64,000 nucleotides of DNA from Pseudomonas sp. FP2309 (GTDB lineage: Bacteria; Pseudomonadota; Gammaproteobacteria; Pseudomonadales; Pseudomonadaceae). The notes beneath the pieces are model-generated. The model searched no databases. It saw only the letters and a program-made list of their open reading frames with translations, and was not told the origin of the DNA. Position numbers and translations under genes: made by a program. Of this stretch, positions 32,101-41,290 are shown piece after piece (the first letter of the stretch is position 1; the number at the start of each line of letters is the position of its first letter). The stretch covers positions 2,347,501 through 2,411,500 of the forward strand of contig NZ_CP117439.1 in assembly GCF_030687575.1 (NCBI RefSeq). Direction: 5' to 3'.

Positions 32101-35100
32101 TCTCGAACACCAGAATGTTGTCGAACAGTGCCTGGGCGCCCAGCGGCGAAAGCGGCTGAATCTCATGCAGCGGCATGTGTTCGTGCTCGCGCAGGTTCAG
32201 GTTCTGCGCCTGGATCTGTGCCAGCCACTGGCTCACGCTCTGATGGGGTTGCGGCGTGGCCACGATGGGCAGGGTATTGATAAACAGCCCCAGCTGGCTT
32301 TCCACACCGGGCAGATCCGCCGGGCGGCCAGCCACGGTGGCGCCGAACGCCACGGTGTCCTGGCCGCTGTAGCGGGCCAGCAGGAGCAGCCACGCGGCTT
32401 GCACCACGCTGTTGAGCGTGACCTTCTGGTCCCGGGCGAATGCTTCCAGGGCCGCCGTTCTGTCGCGGTCTAACCGGTGCAGGTGCACGCCGTGGGCGTG
32501 TGCCTCAGACTCCCCAAGGGCCTTGCCGCCAAAGGCACTGGCCAGTCGGGTTGGCTCCGTCAGGTCCTGCAACTGCCGGGTCCAGAACGCCTGGCCTGCT
32601 GCGCGGTCCTGGTGTTGCAGCCAACGGATGTAATCCTTGAAGCGTCCGGTCAATGGCGCGAGGGGCTGGTGGGCGTAGGCCTGCAACACTTCGCCCATCA
32701 GTTGGGAGTTGCTCCAGCCGTCCATCAGGATGTGGTGGCTGGTGTAGATCAGGTGGTACGCGTGTTCATCCAGGCGCACCAGGATCAGGCGCAGCAGCGG
32801 GGCCTGCTGCAGGTCGAAGCCTTGCTCACGGTCTGCCCTGGCCAGGTCCTCCAGCGCGCCGTGCTTGAGGGGCTGATTACGCCAGTCCAGCTCGCGCACC
32901 GGCACGCTCAGGTGCTTGTGCACACACTGCAACGGTTGAACCAGCCCGTCTTTCCAGAGGAAGCCGCTGCGCAGAATGTCGTGACGTTCGATGACCGTTT
33001 GCCAGGCGCGTATGAAGCGCGCCGCGTCCAAACCCTCAATGTCGACGGCCAATTGGTTGACGTAGGTATCGCCACGCTGTTCATACACCGAATGAAACAG
33101 CATGCCTTGCTGCATGGGCGACAGCGGGTACAGGTCATCCAATCTGCGGGCGTCCACCGCCAAGGTGTCCAATTGCACTTGGGAGATGTTCGCCAGAGGG
33201 AAGTCCGACGGCGTGACCGCACCCGCCTCGGGACTCAGGCAATGGCGGATCAGGGCGTGCAGTTCGTCACGGTAATCATCGGCCAGTTGCTGGATGCACG
33301 AGGCGTCGAACATGTCGCGGCTGAAGGTCCAATTGAGCTGCAATTGACCGCCGTAGACCTGGCCATTGATGCTCAGCCAGTTATCCAGCGGCGCATTGGG
33401 GTCCTGATTGTCGCCGCTGTCTTCGGGCGCGGGGCTGAACAGGGCGTCTTCATCGAAGCTCTGGTCGAACTGCCCCAGGTAGTTGAACGTGATGCGCGCC
33501 TTCGGCAGGGCCGCCAGGGTTTGTTGGGTCTGCGCATCGCCGAGGTAGCGCAGCGCCCCGTAGCCAATGCCTTTGTCCGGCAGGCCGCGCAGTTGCTCCT
33601 TGATCGCCTTGATGGAGTCCGGCAGGTGCTGGCCTGGGGTGAGCTTGACCGGGAACACGCTGGTGAACCAGCCCACGGTGCGGGTCAGGTCCAGTGCGTC
33701 GAACAAGTCTTCGCGGCCATGCCCTTCCAATTGGATCAGGGCCGACGGGGCGTGGGTCCAGCGGCAGATCACCCGCGCCAGGGCGGTCATCAGCAGGTCG
33801 TTGACCTGGGTGCGATACGTCGCCGGCGCTTCCTGCAACAACTGTCGGGTCAGCTGTGGGTCGAGGCAGGTACTGACGAATTGCCCCTGGCTGCCGGCCA
33901 GGCTGGCGGTGCGGCGGGCGCCTGGCAGATCGTCACTGACGCCCTGCAATTGGCGTTGCCAGTACTGCATCTGCTCCTGCAACGCGGTACCGCGGGCATA
34001 TGCTTGCAATTGCTCGGCCCAGGCCTTGAAGGCACTGGTCTTGTCCGGCAGCCGAGGCGCCTGGCCTTGCAACAAGGCGCTGTAGCTGGTTTGCAGGTCT
34101 TCCAGCAGGATGCGCCAGGACACGCCATCGACCACCAGGTGATGCGCGGTGAGCAACAGGCGCTGAGTGCCGTCTTGCAGGTCCACCAGCAGCGCACGCA
34201 GCAGCGGGCCTTGTTCCAGGTTCAGGCTGCGTTGCGCCGCGTTGCAGGCTGCGAGTAACGCCTGGCTGTCGGCGGCCTGGCGGTGCCAGAGCAGCGCGTG
34301 CCCGGTGCTGTCGAACGGGCGGTGTGCGGCATGCCATTGGCCGTCCTGCACAGTGAAGCCCAGGCGCAGTGCATCGTGGTGGCGCAGCAACTGTTCCAGC
34401 GCCTGGCTCAACGCCTCGGCGTTGACCGGTTGGGATGGCATGAGCAGGATCGATTGATTCCAGTGCTGGCGCTCGGGCACCGTCTCGGCAAAAAACACAT
34501 GCTGCACCGGCGTCAGCGGCGAGGCGCCTTGCACCGGTCCTTGGTCCTGCGCCTGCGTGTCGATGGCCTGCGCCACGCCGGCCAGCCCGAGAATCGTCTG
34601 GTGCTGGAACACGTCCTTGGGCGTCAGGCGAATACCTGCCTGACGGGCACGGCTGACCACCTGGATCGACACAATCGAGTCGCCGCCCAGTTCAAAAAAG
34701 TTATCGGTGAGGCCGACTTGCTCGACCTTGAGCACGTCTTGCCAGATAGCGGCCAAACGCTGTTGGGTGTCGGTCTGCGGTGCCACATAGGTGTGCTGGG
34801 TGACGCTCAAATCCGGGGCGGGCAGGGCCTTGCGGTCGAGTTTGCCATTGGGTGTCAGCGGCAGGCTGTCCAGCAGCACCAGGTGTCTGGGCAGCATGTA
34901 GTCCGGCAGGCTGGTCTTGAGGTGGTCCTTGATCGCGGTGCGCAGCAGTTCCTGCTCGTTGGCGCCGGCGTGGCTCAGGCGTGGGTCCAGCGGCAGGATA
35001 TAACCCACCAGTTGCCGGCCGGTGGGGCCGTCCATCGCCAGCACCACGGCTTCACCCACGGCCGGATGGTCTTGCAGGCGTGCCTCGATTTCGCCCAGTT

Positions 35101-37846
35101 CAATGCGGTAGCCGCGGATCTTCACTTGATGGTCGACGCGCCCCAGGTACTCGGTAACGCCGTCGGCGCGCAGACGCACCAGGTCGCCTGAGCGGTACAG
35201 ACGCCCACCGTGACTGAACGGGTCCGCCACAAAGCGTTCGGCGGTGATGTCCGGGCGCTGATAGTAACCACGGGCGAGCCCTTCGCCGCCCAGGTACAGC
35301 TCGCCGGCACTGCCCAACGGCACGGGGTTGAGGTCGCTGTCGAGCACATAGGCGGTGCGCGCGCCGACAATTTTGCCGATGGGAGCGTAGGCGGCCTGGC
35401 AGCTCTCCTCGCGACCGGCTTTCCAGATCAGCGGGGTCACGACGGTTTCGGTGGGGCCGTAGCCATTGATGATGAATTGCGGGCGCAGCACGCGCTTGAC
35501 CAGCTCGAAGCTCGCGTTGGGCACCGCATCGCCGCCAAAGCAGTAGATGCGCACCGGCGGCGGTTCGGGGAAGTGTTCCGCGTACTCGGCCAGTTGTTGC
35601 AGGTACACCGGTGGGAAGGCCACGACACTCACCTGATACTGGTGCAGCGCGGCGTAGGTCTGCTCCACCGACCACAGGCTGTTGTCGCGGATCAGCAAGC
35701 GGCCGCCGTGGGTCAGGGTGGTCAGCCAGCGTTCATGGGCGCCATCGAAGGCGAACGACATGAAGTGCAGTTCACAATCCTGGGCCGTCATGCCATATAA
35801 CTGGCCGATGGCCTGGCAGTGCATGCTCAGCGGGCCGTGGGCCACGCAGACCGCCTTCGGCCGGCCGGTGGAACCCGAGGTGTAGATCATGTAGGCCAGG
35901 TGCTCGGGTTCGACCCGGCATGGCAGGTTGTCTTCGCTGTAGGCCTGCAGCCGAGCACTGTCCTGGTCGATGACCAGGCAGGTGACCGTGTCGGGAATCG
36001 GCAGCACGTCGAGCAGATGCTGTTGGGTCAGCAGCAGCGCAATGGCGCTGTCTTCGATCATGAACGCCAGGCGCTCGCGCGGGTACTCCGGGTCCATCGG
36101 CACGTAGGCGCCACCGGCCTTGAGAATCGCCAGCAGGCCCACCACCATGTCCATCGAGCGTTCAAGGGCGATGCCCACCAGCACTTCTGGCTTGACGCCC
36201 AGTTCCACCAATTTGTGCGCCAGGCGGTTAGCCCGGCGGTTGAGTTCGGCGAAGCTCATGGACTGCGTGCCGAACAGCAGCGCCGTTGCATCGGGGGTGT
36301 GCTGCGCCCTGGCTTCAATGCTTTGCTGGACACAATCACCATGGCCGCCGGTGTAATGGCTCCGGTTGAAGTCCTCAAGCAAGGTGCGCTGTTCGTCGGC
36401 GCTGAGCAGCGGCAGCTCGCCGATGGATTGGGCCGGGTCACGGCACACCGCCTGCAGCAGGTTGAGCCAGTGACCGCTGATACGCGCAACCGTGCCTGCA
36501 TCGAACAGGGCCGTGGCGTAACTCAGGGTGGCACTCAAGCCCTGGGGCTGCTCCAAGGTATTGAGGGTCAGTTCGTACTGGGCGGTCTGGCGTTTCCAGC
36601 TCAGGTTCTTGACCTGCAACCCTTCGATCGCCGGGGCCACGCCGGTCTCTTCGTATTGGTGGTTGAGCATCACCTGAAACAACGGGCTGTGGCTCAGGCT
36701 GCGCTCCGGTTGCAGCGCCTCCACCAATTGCTCGAAGGGCAAATCCTGATGGGCCTGGGCGCCCAACGCATTGGCCTTGACCTGCGCCAGCAACTCATTG
36801 AACGGCATCCGGCTGTGCAGCTGTGCCTGGAGCACCTGGGTGTTGACGAAAAACCCGATCAGCCGTTCGGCCTCGGCCCGCGTTCGGTTCGCCACGGGCA
36901 CCCCGACGCGAATCTGTTCCTGGCCGCTGTATCGATGTAACAAGGCTTGGAACGAGGCCAGCAGCACCATGAACAGCGTGCAGTTTTCGCGTATTGCCAG
37001 TTGCTTGAGGCGGTGGGCCAAGGCTGCATCAATGGGGATTTCATGATCGGCTCCGGCCTGGTCCTGCACCGCCGGGCGCGGTCGGTCGGCCGGGAGTTGC
37101 AACACTGGCTGCTCGCCGCCCAGTTGCGCCTGCCAGTACGTCAGTTGCCGTTCCCGCTCGCCGGCCTCCATCCATTGGCGCTGCCAGGCGGCGTAGTCGG
37201 CATATTGCACGGCCAGCGCCGGCAACTGCGCCACCGCACCCTGCCTGTGCGCCTGATACAGGGCGATCAGTTCCTCAATCATGATCGGCACTGACCAGCC
37301 ATCCGAAACGATATGGTGCATGGCGACAACCAGCACATGGTTATCCTCGGCCAGTTGCAACAGGCTGACCCGCAGCAATGGCCCGCGCTCCAGGTCGAAC
37401 GGCTGGCTGGCCACGCGTTCGACGAACGTCTCGATCCGTAGCGGCTGGTCCTCAAGCGCCACGCCCTCGGCGTGCTCCATCTGCAGGTTGAACGCCGCAG
37501 CAGGGTGGATGACCTGCACGGCCTGGTCCTGGTCCTGGGTGAACGTGGTGCGCAGGCTTTCATGGCGGCTGATCAGCGCCTCGAAGCTGTGGCGCAAGGC
37601 GTCGATATCCAACGGGCCCTGCAATTGCAGAGCTGCCGGAATGTTGAACGCGGTGTTGTCGGGGTCCAGTTGCCAGAAGAACCACAGGCGCTGTTGGGCG
37701 TAGGACAACACCGCCGGCTCCTCGCTGTGTCGCTTGAAGATCGGGGCAACGTTGTACAGGTTGATGCCCTGGCGCTTGAGCAGTGTCGCCAGCGCCTTGC
37801 GCTCTTTGGAAGACAGCGAACCGACGGACGCTAGTAACTCTTGCAC
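29141..37846 (-). CDS. pvdD: Terminal pyoverdine NRPS: C-A(OH-Orn)-T-E-C-A(Lys)-T-TE
   Basis: A 2901-residue synthetase with two modules and the release domain. By nucleotide (reading down the minus strand): C about 37750-36430 (HHIVSDG), A 36380-34800 (pocket DGEACGGVTK, the hydroxyornithine-type code of pyoverdine synthetases), T near 34700 (LGGDSI), E 34540-33190 (HHLVVDG, NYLGQFD), C 33150-31840 (HHILMDG), A 31800-30250 (DGEDHGTVVK, Lys), T near 30120 (LGGHSL), and a thioesterase from 29990 with GWSLGG around the catalytic serine. It therefore adds D-(formyl)hydroxy-Orn then Lys and releases or cyclises the peptide. The start is GTG at 37846 with AAGGA upstream, 11 bases after the previous stop. 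The pvdD symbol rests on being the TE-bearing synthetase beside pvdE; residue assignments are inference. Confidence 0.93.
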   Translation of the reverse strand: MQELLASVGSLSSKERKALATLLKRQGINLYNVAPIFKRHSEEPAVLSYAQQRLWFFWQLDPDNTAFNIPAALQLQGPLDIDALRHSFEALISRHESLRTTFTQDQDQAVQVIHPAAAFNLQMEHAEGVALEDQPLRIETFVERVASQPFDLERGPLLRVSLLQLAEDNHVLVVAMHHIVSDGWSVPIMIEELIALYQAHRQGAVAQLPALAVQYADYAAWQRQWMEAGERERQLTYWQAQLGGEQPVLQLPADRPRPAVQDQAGADHEIPIDAALAHRLKQLAIRENCTLFMVLLASFQALLHRYSGQEQIRVGVPVANRTRAEAERLIGFFVNTQVLQAQLHSRMPFNELLAQVKANALGAQAHQDLPFEQLVEALQPERSLSHSPLFQVMLNHQYEETGVAPAIEGLQVKNLSWKRQTAQYELTLNTLEQPQGLSATLSYATALFDAGTVARISGHWLNLLQAVCRDPAQSIGELPLLSADEQRTLLEDFNRSHYTGGHGDCVQQSIEARAQHTPDATALLFGTQSMSFAELNRRANRLAHKLVELGVKPEVLVGIALERSMDMVVGLLAILKAGGAYVPMDPEYPRERLAFMIEDSAIALLLTQQHLLDVLPIPDTVTCLVIDQDSARLQAYSEDNLPCRVEPEHLAYMIYTSGSTGRPKAVCVAHGPLSMHCQAIGQLYGMTAQDCELHFMSFAFDGAHERWLTTLTHGGRLLIRDNSLWSVEQTYAALHQYQVSVVAFPPVYLQQLAEYAEHFPEPPPVRIYCFGGDAVPNASFELVKRVLRPQFIINGYGPTETVVTPLIWKAGREESCQAAYAPIGKIVGARTAYVLDSDLNPVPLGSAGELYLGGEGLARGYYQRPDITAERFVADPFSHGGRLYRSGDLVRLRADGVTEYLGRVDHQVKIRGYRIELGEIEARLQDHPAVGEAVVLAMDGPTGRQLVGYILPLDPRLSHAGANEQELLRTAIKDHLKTSLPDYMLPRHLVLLDSLPLTPNGKLDRKALPAPDLSVTQHTYVAPQTDTQQRLAAIWQDVLKVEQVGLTDNFFELGGDSIVSIQVVSRARQAGIRLTPKDVFQHQTILGLAGVAQAIDTQAQDQGPVQGASPLTPVQHVFFAETVPERQHWNQSILLMPSQPVNAEALSQALEQLLRHHDALRLGFTVQDGQWHAAHRPFDSTGHALLWHRQAADSQALLAACNAAQRSLNLEQGPLLRALLVDLQDGTQRLLLTAHHLVVDGVSWRILLEDLQTSYSALLQGQAPRLPDKTSAFKAWAEQLQAYARGTALQEQMQYWQRQLQGVSDDLPGARRTASLAGSQGQFVSTCLDPQLTRQLLQEAPATYRTQVNDLLMTALARVICRWTHAPSALIQLEGHGREDLFDALDLTRTVGWFTSVFPVKLTPGQHLPDSIKAIKEQLRGLPDKGIGYGALRYLGDAQTQQTLAALPKARITFNYLGQFDQSFDEDALFSPAPEDSGDNQDPNAPLDNWLSINGQVYGGQLQLNWTFSRDMFDASCIQQLADDYRDELHALIRHCLSPEAGAVTPSDFPLANISQVQLDTLAVDARRLDDLYPLSPMQQGMLFHSVYEQRGDTYVNQLAVDIEGLDAARFIRAWQTVIERHDILRSGFLWKDGLVQPLQCVHKHLSVPVRELDWRNQPLKHGALEDLARADREQGFDLQQAPLLRLILVRLDEHAYHLIYTSHHILMDGWSNSQLMGEVLQAYAHQPLAPLTGRFKDYIRWLQHQDRAAGQAFWTRQLQDLTEPTRLASAFGGKALGESEAHAHGVHLHRLDRDRTAALEAFARDQKVTLNSVVQAAWLLLLARYSGQDTVAFGATVAGRPADLPGVESQLGLFINTLPIVATPQPHQSVSQWLAQIQAQNLNLREHEHMPLHEIQPLSPLGAQALFDNILVFENFPVAQALQQAAPAGLVFGEVKDFEQTNYPLTLAVSLGDTLSLSFEYALAEFAPATVQHIAEHLDTLLLRMQTHPEQALGHLQVLSDAHQRDLISHAEGGAIHVSAQLCAHQLIEAQAAKTPDAVAIVLDDAQLTYGALNARANRLAGKLRACGAGPDQLVGLAVERSLDMAVGLLAILKSGAGYVPLDPSYPQDRLSYMLADSGLKLLLIEDALRDRLPVPASVHTLNLSDGLEGFSVADLPHTVTAQNLAYVIYTSGSTGQPKGVAISHGALSEFCEIAGEYSQLTAEDRVLQFATFSFDGFVEQFYPPLCRGARVVLRGTSVWDTTTFYEQILHHGISVADLPSAYWHLFAMDCAAAGPRSYGRLRQVHVGGEAMSVEGLRHWQAAGLGSVRLLNTYGPTEATVVSSTLECSNLNPASLSEHGIPIGRALPGRSLYVMDKDFCAAPLGVVGELYIGGAIGQARAYHQRPGLSAERFVPNPFVGGGERLYRTGDLARYNAEGNVEYVGRIDHQVKIRGFRIELGEVETCLQGCEGVREAVVMAIDGQTGKQLVGYVVATAAARAMEQSALLTVLRNHVKAQLPAYMAPGQWVILDRLPLTPNGKLDRKALPAPQNVSVTAPAAAPRTALEQQMAQIWKTVLNVESVGLQDNFFELGGHSLLVLQAVSLINQTCGSRLSLHDFMGYPNLETLCRNLQTPSTQLAVRLNPHQGPQPPLFCFHPIFGMVHSYQPLAMALREQSPVYGVLCKAFLDGVWQDISWADMIELYVTTIRNVQPQGPYSLAGWSLGGNLAMEVAHRLEAAGDTVAFLGLIDAPPPASVEVFWQAVQARHGTPAAPARNALELFKRLFPEQADAAEVHYRQLPELEKQARFIDWAKQQLKDSPTQMASLLLGERELALGEVVSQKLEALAQDFRYRPLNVALHCWWAGHDKSPALVELLEAELKAALGEECLALSMPLACDHEAIVSEPSLIDSLSHSLLGTR

Positions 37847-37857
37847 GCGAAAATTCC

Positions 37858-40800
37858 TTATTGGGAAATCAGATCTTCAATGTCGTCACTGGACAGGCTC
37901 TTGAGCAGCGCCAGGGTCCTGGCCAGTTCGTCCTGCAGGGGGTTGGCAGCGGCTTGCAGCGCCTCGACTTTTTCGGCCAGCTCAAGCAGATGCTCGGCAC
38001 CAAACAGCTCGCGGATCGGCAGCTCCACACCCAACTGCTCACGGACCCGCACCACCACTTGCGTGGCCAGCAGGGAGTGGCCACCCAGCTCGAAGAAATT
38101 GTCGTGCAGGCCAACCTGCTCGACTTTCAACACCTCCTGCCAGATCAGCGCGAGACGGGTTTGCAGTGCGGTTTGCGGTGGTACGTAGTCGCTGTGGGCC
38201 ATTGAAGGGTCTGGCGCGGGCAGGGCGTTACGGTCGAGCTTGCCGTTGGGGGTCAGCGGCAACTGAGCCAGCAGTACCCAGAACGTCGGCTGCATGTAGT
38301 CCGGCAGGCTGGCTTTGAGCTGGGCCCGTACGTCCGCCAGGCGGGCTTTCTGGGTGTCCAGGTCGGCGTCGGCCAGAGTCGGGTCGGCAGGCACCAGATA
38401 CGCCGCCAGTTGCTTGCCGTTAGCGCCGTCCAGGGTCACCACCAGCGCCTCACGGACCTCGGCGCAATGCAGCAGGCGTGCCTCGATCTCACCGAGCTCG
38501 ATACGGAAACCGCGGATCTTGACCTGATGGTCGGCGCGCCCGATGTACTCGATTACCCCGTCGGCACGGTAGTGCACCAGATCGCCCGTGCGGTACAGGC
38601 GCCCGCCCGGTTGCGGGCCCAGGGCATCCAACACGAAGCGCTCGGCGGTCAGCGCCGCACGGTTGTGATAGGCGCGAGCGAGCAACGGGCCGCCAATGTA
38701 CAGTTCGCCGACCACCCCCGCCGGCACCGGCTCCAGGTTGCCATCCAGCACGTACAGGGTGCGGCCACCCAAGGGCGTGCCGATCGGCATCAGTGCCGGC
38801 AGTGGCCGCGCCCCGCACACGTACTCGGCGCAGTCGAGGAAACTGGCGGTCACGGTGGTTTCGGTCGGGCCATAGGTATTGAGCAGGCGCACATGCCCGA
38901 GCCCGGCCTGGGACCACAACTTGACGCCTTCCGGTGGCATCGCCTCGCCGGTGGCGCTGACCTGGCGTAACCGGCCGTAATCGCGGGGGCCCTTGCGCGC
39001 GAATTCCTGGGCAATCAGGAACCAGTACGCGGTGCTCAGGTCCGCCACGGTCATGCCATTGTCGATGACTTCGCGGTAAAAGCTCTCGCTGTCCCAGACC
39101 TCATTGCCGCGAATGATCACGCCCGCACCGACACACAACGCGGGAAACAGCTGCTCGATAAACCCATCGAAGTTCAGCGACGAAAACAGCAGCACGCGAT
39201 CCTGTGCGCTCAATTGGAAGTAGCCGATGGCGACATCGGTATGGCCGGTGAGCGCCTCATGGCTGATGTCCACGCCCTTGGGCATGCCGGTGGAGCCGGA
39301 GGTGTAGATGACGTAAGCCAGGTTCAGTGGGCTGACCTGGGTGAGCGGGGCGTCGCCGGCGTAGCTGGCAAGGTCGGCGGCATTCAGGTTGAGGTTCATC
39401 ACCGCGATGCCCTCCGGAATGCTCAGGCCCGAGCCGATCGCCGCCTGGGTGAGCACCAGGGCAATCCCGCTGTCCTGCATCATGTGGCGCAGACGGTCTT
39501 GCGGATACTCCGGGTCCAGCGGCACATAGGCGCCACCGGCCTTGAGGATCGCCAGTAAGCCGATGACCATTTCCATCGAGCGCTCAAAAGCCACGCCGAC
39601 GCGCACATCCGGCCCAACCCCCATGGCGATCAAGCGGTGAGCCAGACGATTGGCCTGTTGCTCAAGCTCGGCGTAGCTCAGGCGCGCATCGCCCAGCAGC
39701 AGCGCGATCGCGTCCGGCGTCAAGGCCGCCTGTGCGCTGATGCGCTGATGCACAGGGAGACTGTTGATCGCCAGTGCCGGTGGGTTCCAGTCCTCCAGGA
39801 TCAGCCGACGCTCCACCGGGTCGAGCAACGCCAGGTCGCCCAGCGCCTGTTCCGGCTGCGCGCTGATGGCTTTAATCAGGTTCTGCCAATGCCCGGCCAT
39901 GCGTTGCACGGTGCTGGCGTCGAACAGCTCGGCGTTGTATTCAAGGCTGGCGTAGTAGCCCGCCGGGCCGCTGCCGGCATCGATCGACAGGTCGAACTTG
40001 GCTTGGGGCAAGTCGCTGTCGATAAACGCCAGTTCAAGGTCGCCCAACTGGAATAATGTCGCGGTGTTGTCCTCGACCCTCCAGTTGAACAGCGTCTGGA
40101 AAATAGGCGCATGTTCGGCACTGCGCTCAAACGACAGGTTATCCAGCAGCAGTTCGAAGGGCACATCGGCATGCTGCAAGGCCGCCTGTGACTCCTTGCG
40201 CAGGCGGCGCAGCAACTCGACCGCACTCATGCGTGCGTCGAGGCGCGCGCGGTAAACCTGGGTGCTGACAAAACACCCCACCAGCGCCTGGGTCTCTTCC
40301 AGGTGGCGCGTCGCGTTGGGCACGCCGACACAGAAATCCTGCTGGCCGCTGTAGCGGCTGAGCAGGATCTGCCAGGCCGCCAGGAACACCACGAACGGCG
40401 TGATGCCTTCGCGTGCGCACAGCGCGTCGACCTGCTGTTTCAGCACAGCCGGCAGTTGGATATGACAGTGGGCGGCGGGTTGGCCGGTGGTCTTCAGGCG
40501 TGGCCGGTCGGTGGGCAGTTCGAGCACCGCAAAGTCATTGCCCAAATAGCTGCGCCAGTAGGCGATACCGTGTTCCAGGCCTTTTCCGCTGGCCTGAGTG
40601 TCGCGCTGCCACTGCGCATAATCGGCGTATTGCACCGCCAGCGCGGGCAACGGGTGGTGCTCGCGGGTGCCGGTGCTGATGCGGTACGCCTCGCACAGGT
40701 CCTGGACCAGGATCGCGTTGGACCACGCATCGGAAACGATGTGGTGCATGGTGATCAGCAGCGCGTGTTCCTGTTCGTCCAACTGCAGCAGCTGCGCGCG

Positions 40801-41244
40801 CAGCAGAGGCCCTCGGGTCAGGTCGAAGGGCTGCGTGTTCTGCGCCTGGATCCGTTGATCGAGCAGGGCCTCGCGCTCGGCGGCCGGGTAGGCGCGCAGG
40901 TCCTGGCGATCCAGGCGGAAGCAGGCCTGCGGATCGACTTCCTGGAACGGCTGACCATTGATCTCGACAAAGCGGCTGCGCAGGATCTGGTGGCGCTCGA
41001 TCACCTGCGCGAGGGCGCTTTCCAGGGCCTCGGCGTGCAGTTGCCCCTTGAGCCGAAACGCGCGAGGCAGGTTATAGGCGCTGCTGCCGGCGTCGTATTG
41101 CTGCTCGATCCATAGGCGTTGCTGCGCATAGGACAACGGCGCCGGGCGTGTCGAGTCGCGTGGGCTGATGCGCGGCGCGGTGGTCTCGTCGCCCAGCAGA
41201 AGGGCCAGCAGTTCGTCGTCTTGAATATCGTCAGTGGCAGTCAT
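37858..41244 (-). CDS. Single-module pyoverdine NRPS: C-A-T with unusual basic-residue code
   Basis: A 1128-residue synthetase. The C domain (about residues 35-470) is of L-L type (LSYAQQRLWIEQQ) with active-site HHIVSDA, where the usual final Gly is Ala. The A domain (about 485-1010; IYTSGSTGMPKG, NTYGPTETT) has pocket residues read as DGEDSTTVTK. Glu239 and Asp278 resemble the Lys code (DGEDHGTV), while Thr301/Thr322 resemble the Dab code (DLEHNTTVSK). The substrate is probably a diamino acid (Dab, Orn or Lys). A T domain (LGGHSLLATQ) ends the protein, with no epimerase. It should accept the peptide from the Asp module and pass it to the terminal synthetase. It lies between pvdE (46 bases upstream) and the terminal synthetase in one operon. 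Confidence 0.92.
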   Translation of the reverse strand: MTATDDIQDDELLALLLGDETTAPRISPRDSTRPAPLSYAQQRLWIEQQYDAGSSAYNLPRAFRLKGQLHAEALESALAQVIERHQILRSRFVEINGQPFQEVDPQACFRLDRQDLRAYPAAEREALLDQRIQAQNTQPFDLTRGPLLRAQLLQLDEQEHALLITMHHIVSDAWSNAILVQDLCEAYRISTGTREHHPLPALAVQYADYAQWQRDTQASGKGLEHGIAYWRSYLGNDFAVLELPTDRPRLKTTGQPAAHCHIQLPAVLKQQVDALCAREGITPFVVFLAAWQILLSRYSGQQDFCVGVPNATRHLEETQALVGCFVSTQVYRARLDARMSAVELLRRLRKESQAALQHADVPFELLLDNLSFERSAEHAPIFQTLFNWRVEDNTATLFQLGDLELAFIDSDLPQAKFDLSIDAGSGPAGYYASLEYNAELFDASTVQRMAGHWQNLIKAISAQPEQALGDLALLDPVERRLILEDWNPPALAINSLPVHQRISAQAALTPDAIALLLGDARLSYAELEQQANRLAHRLIAMGVGPDVRVGVAFERSMEMVIGLLAILKAGGAYVPLDPEYPQDRLRHMMQDSGIALVLTQAAIGSGLSIPEGIAVMNLNLNAADLASYAGDAPLTQVSPLNLAYVIYTSGSTGMPKGVDISHEALTGHTDVAIGYFQLSAQDRVLLFSSLNFDGFIEQLFPALCVGAGVIIRGNEVWDSESFYREVIDNGMTVADLSTAYWFLIAQEFARKGPRDYGRLRQVSATGEAMPPEGVKLWSQAGLGHVRLLNTYGPTETTVTASFLDCAEYVCGARPLPALMPIGTPLGGRTLYVLDGNLEPVPAGVVGELYIGGPLLARAYHNRAALTAERFVLDALGPQPGGRLYRTGDLVHYRADGVIEYIGRADHQVKIRGFRIELGEIEARLLHCAEVREALVVTLDGANGKQLAAYLVPADPTLADADLDTQKARLADVRAQLKASLPDYMQPTFWVLLAQLPLTPNGKLDRNALPAPDPSMAHSDYVPPQTALQTRLALIWQEVLKVEQVGLHDNFFELGGHSLLATQVVVRVREQLGVELPIRELFGAEHLLELAEKVEALQAAANPLQDELARTLALLKSLSSDDIEDLISQ

Positions 41245-41290
41245 TGCAGGTCTCGGGCGTTAAGTCAGGGTCGATGGCGGTGCGCAGGGC

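Noticed and set aside
32477..34258. Plus-strand open frame of 593 codons inside the terminal NRPS
   Set aside because: Antisense of the E and C domains of the real minus-strand gene.
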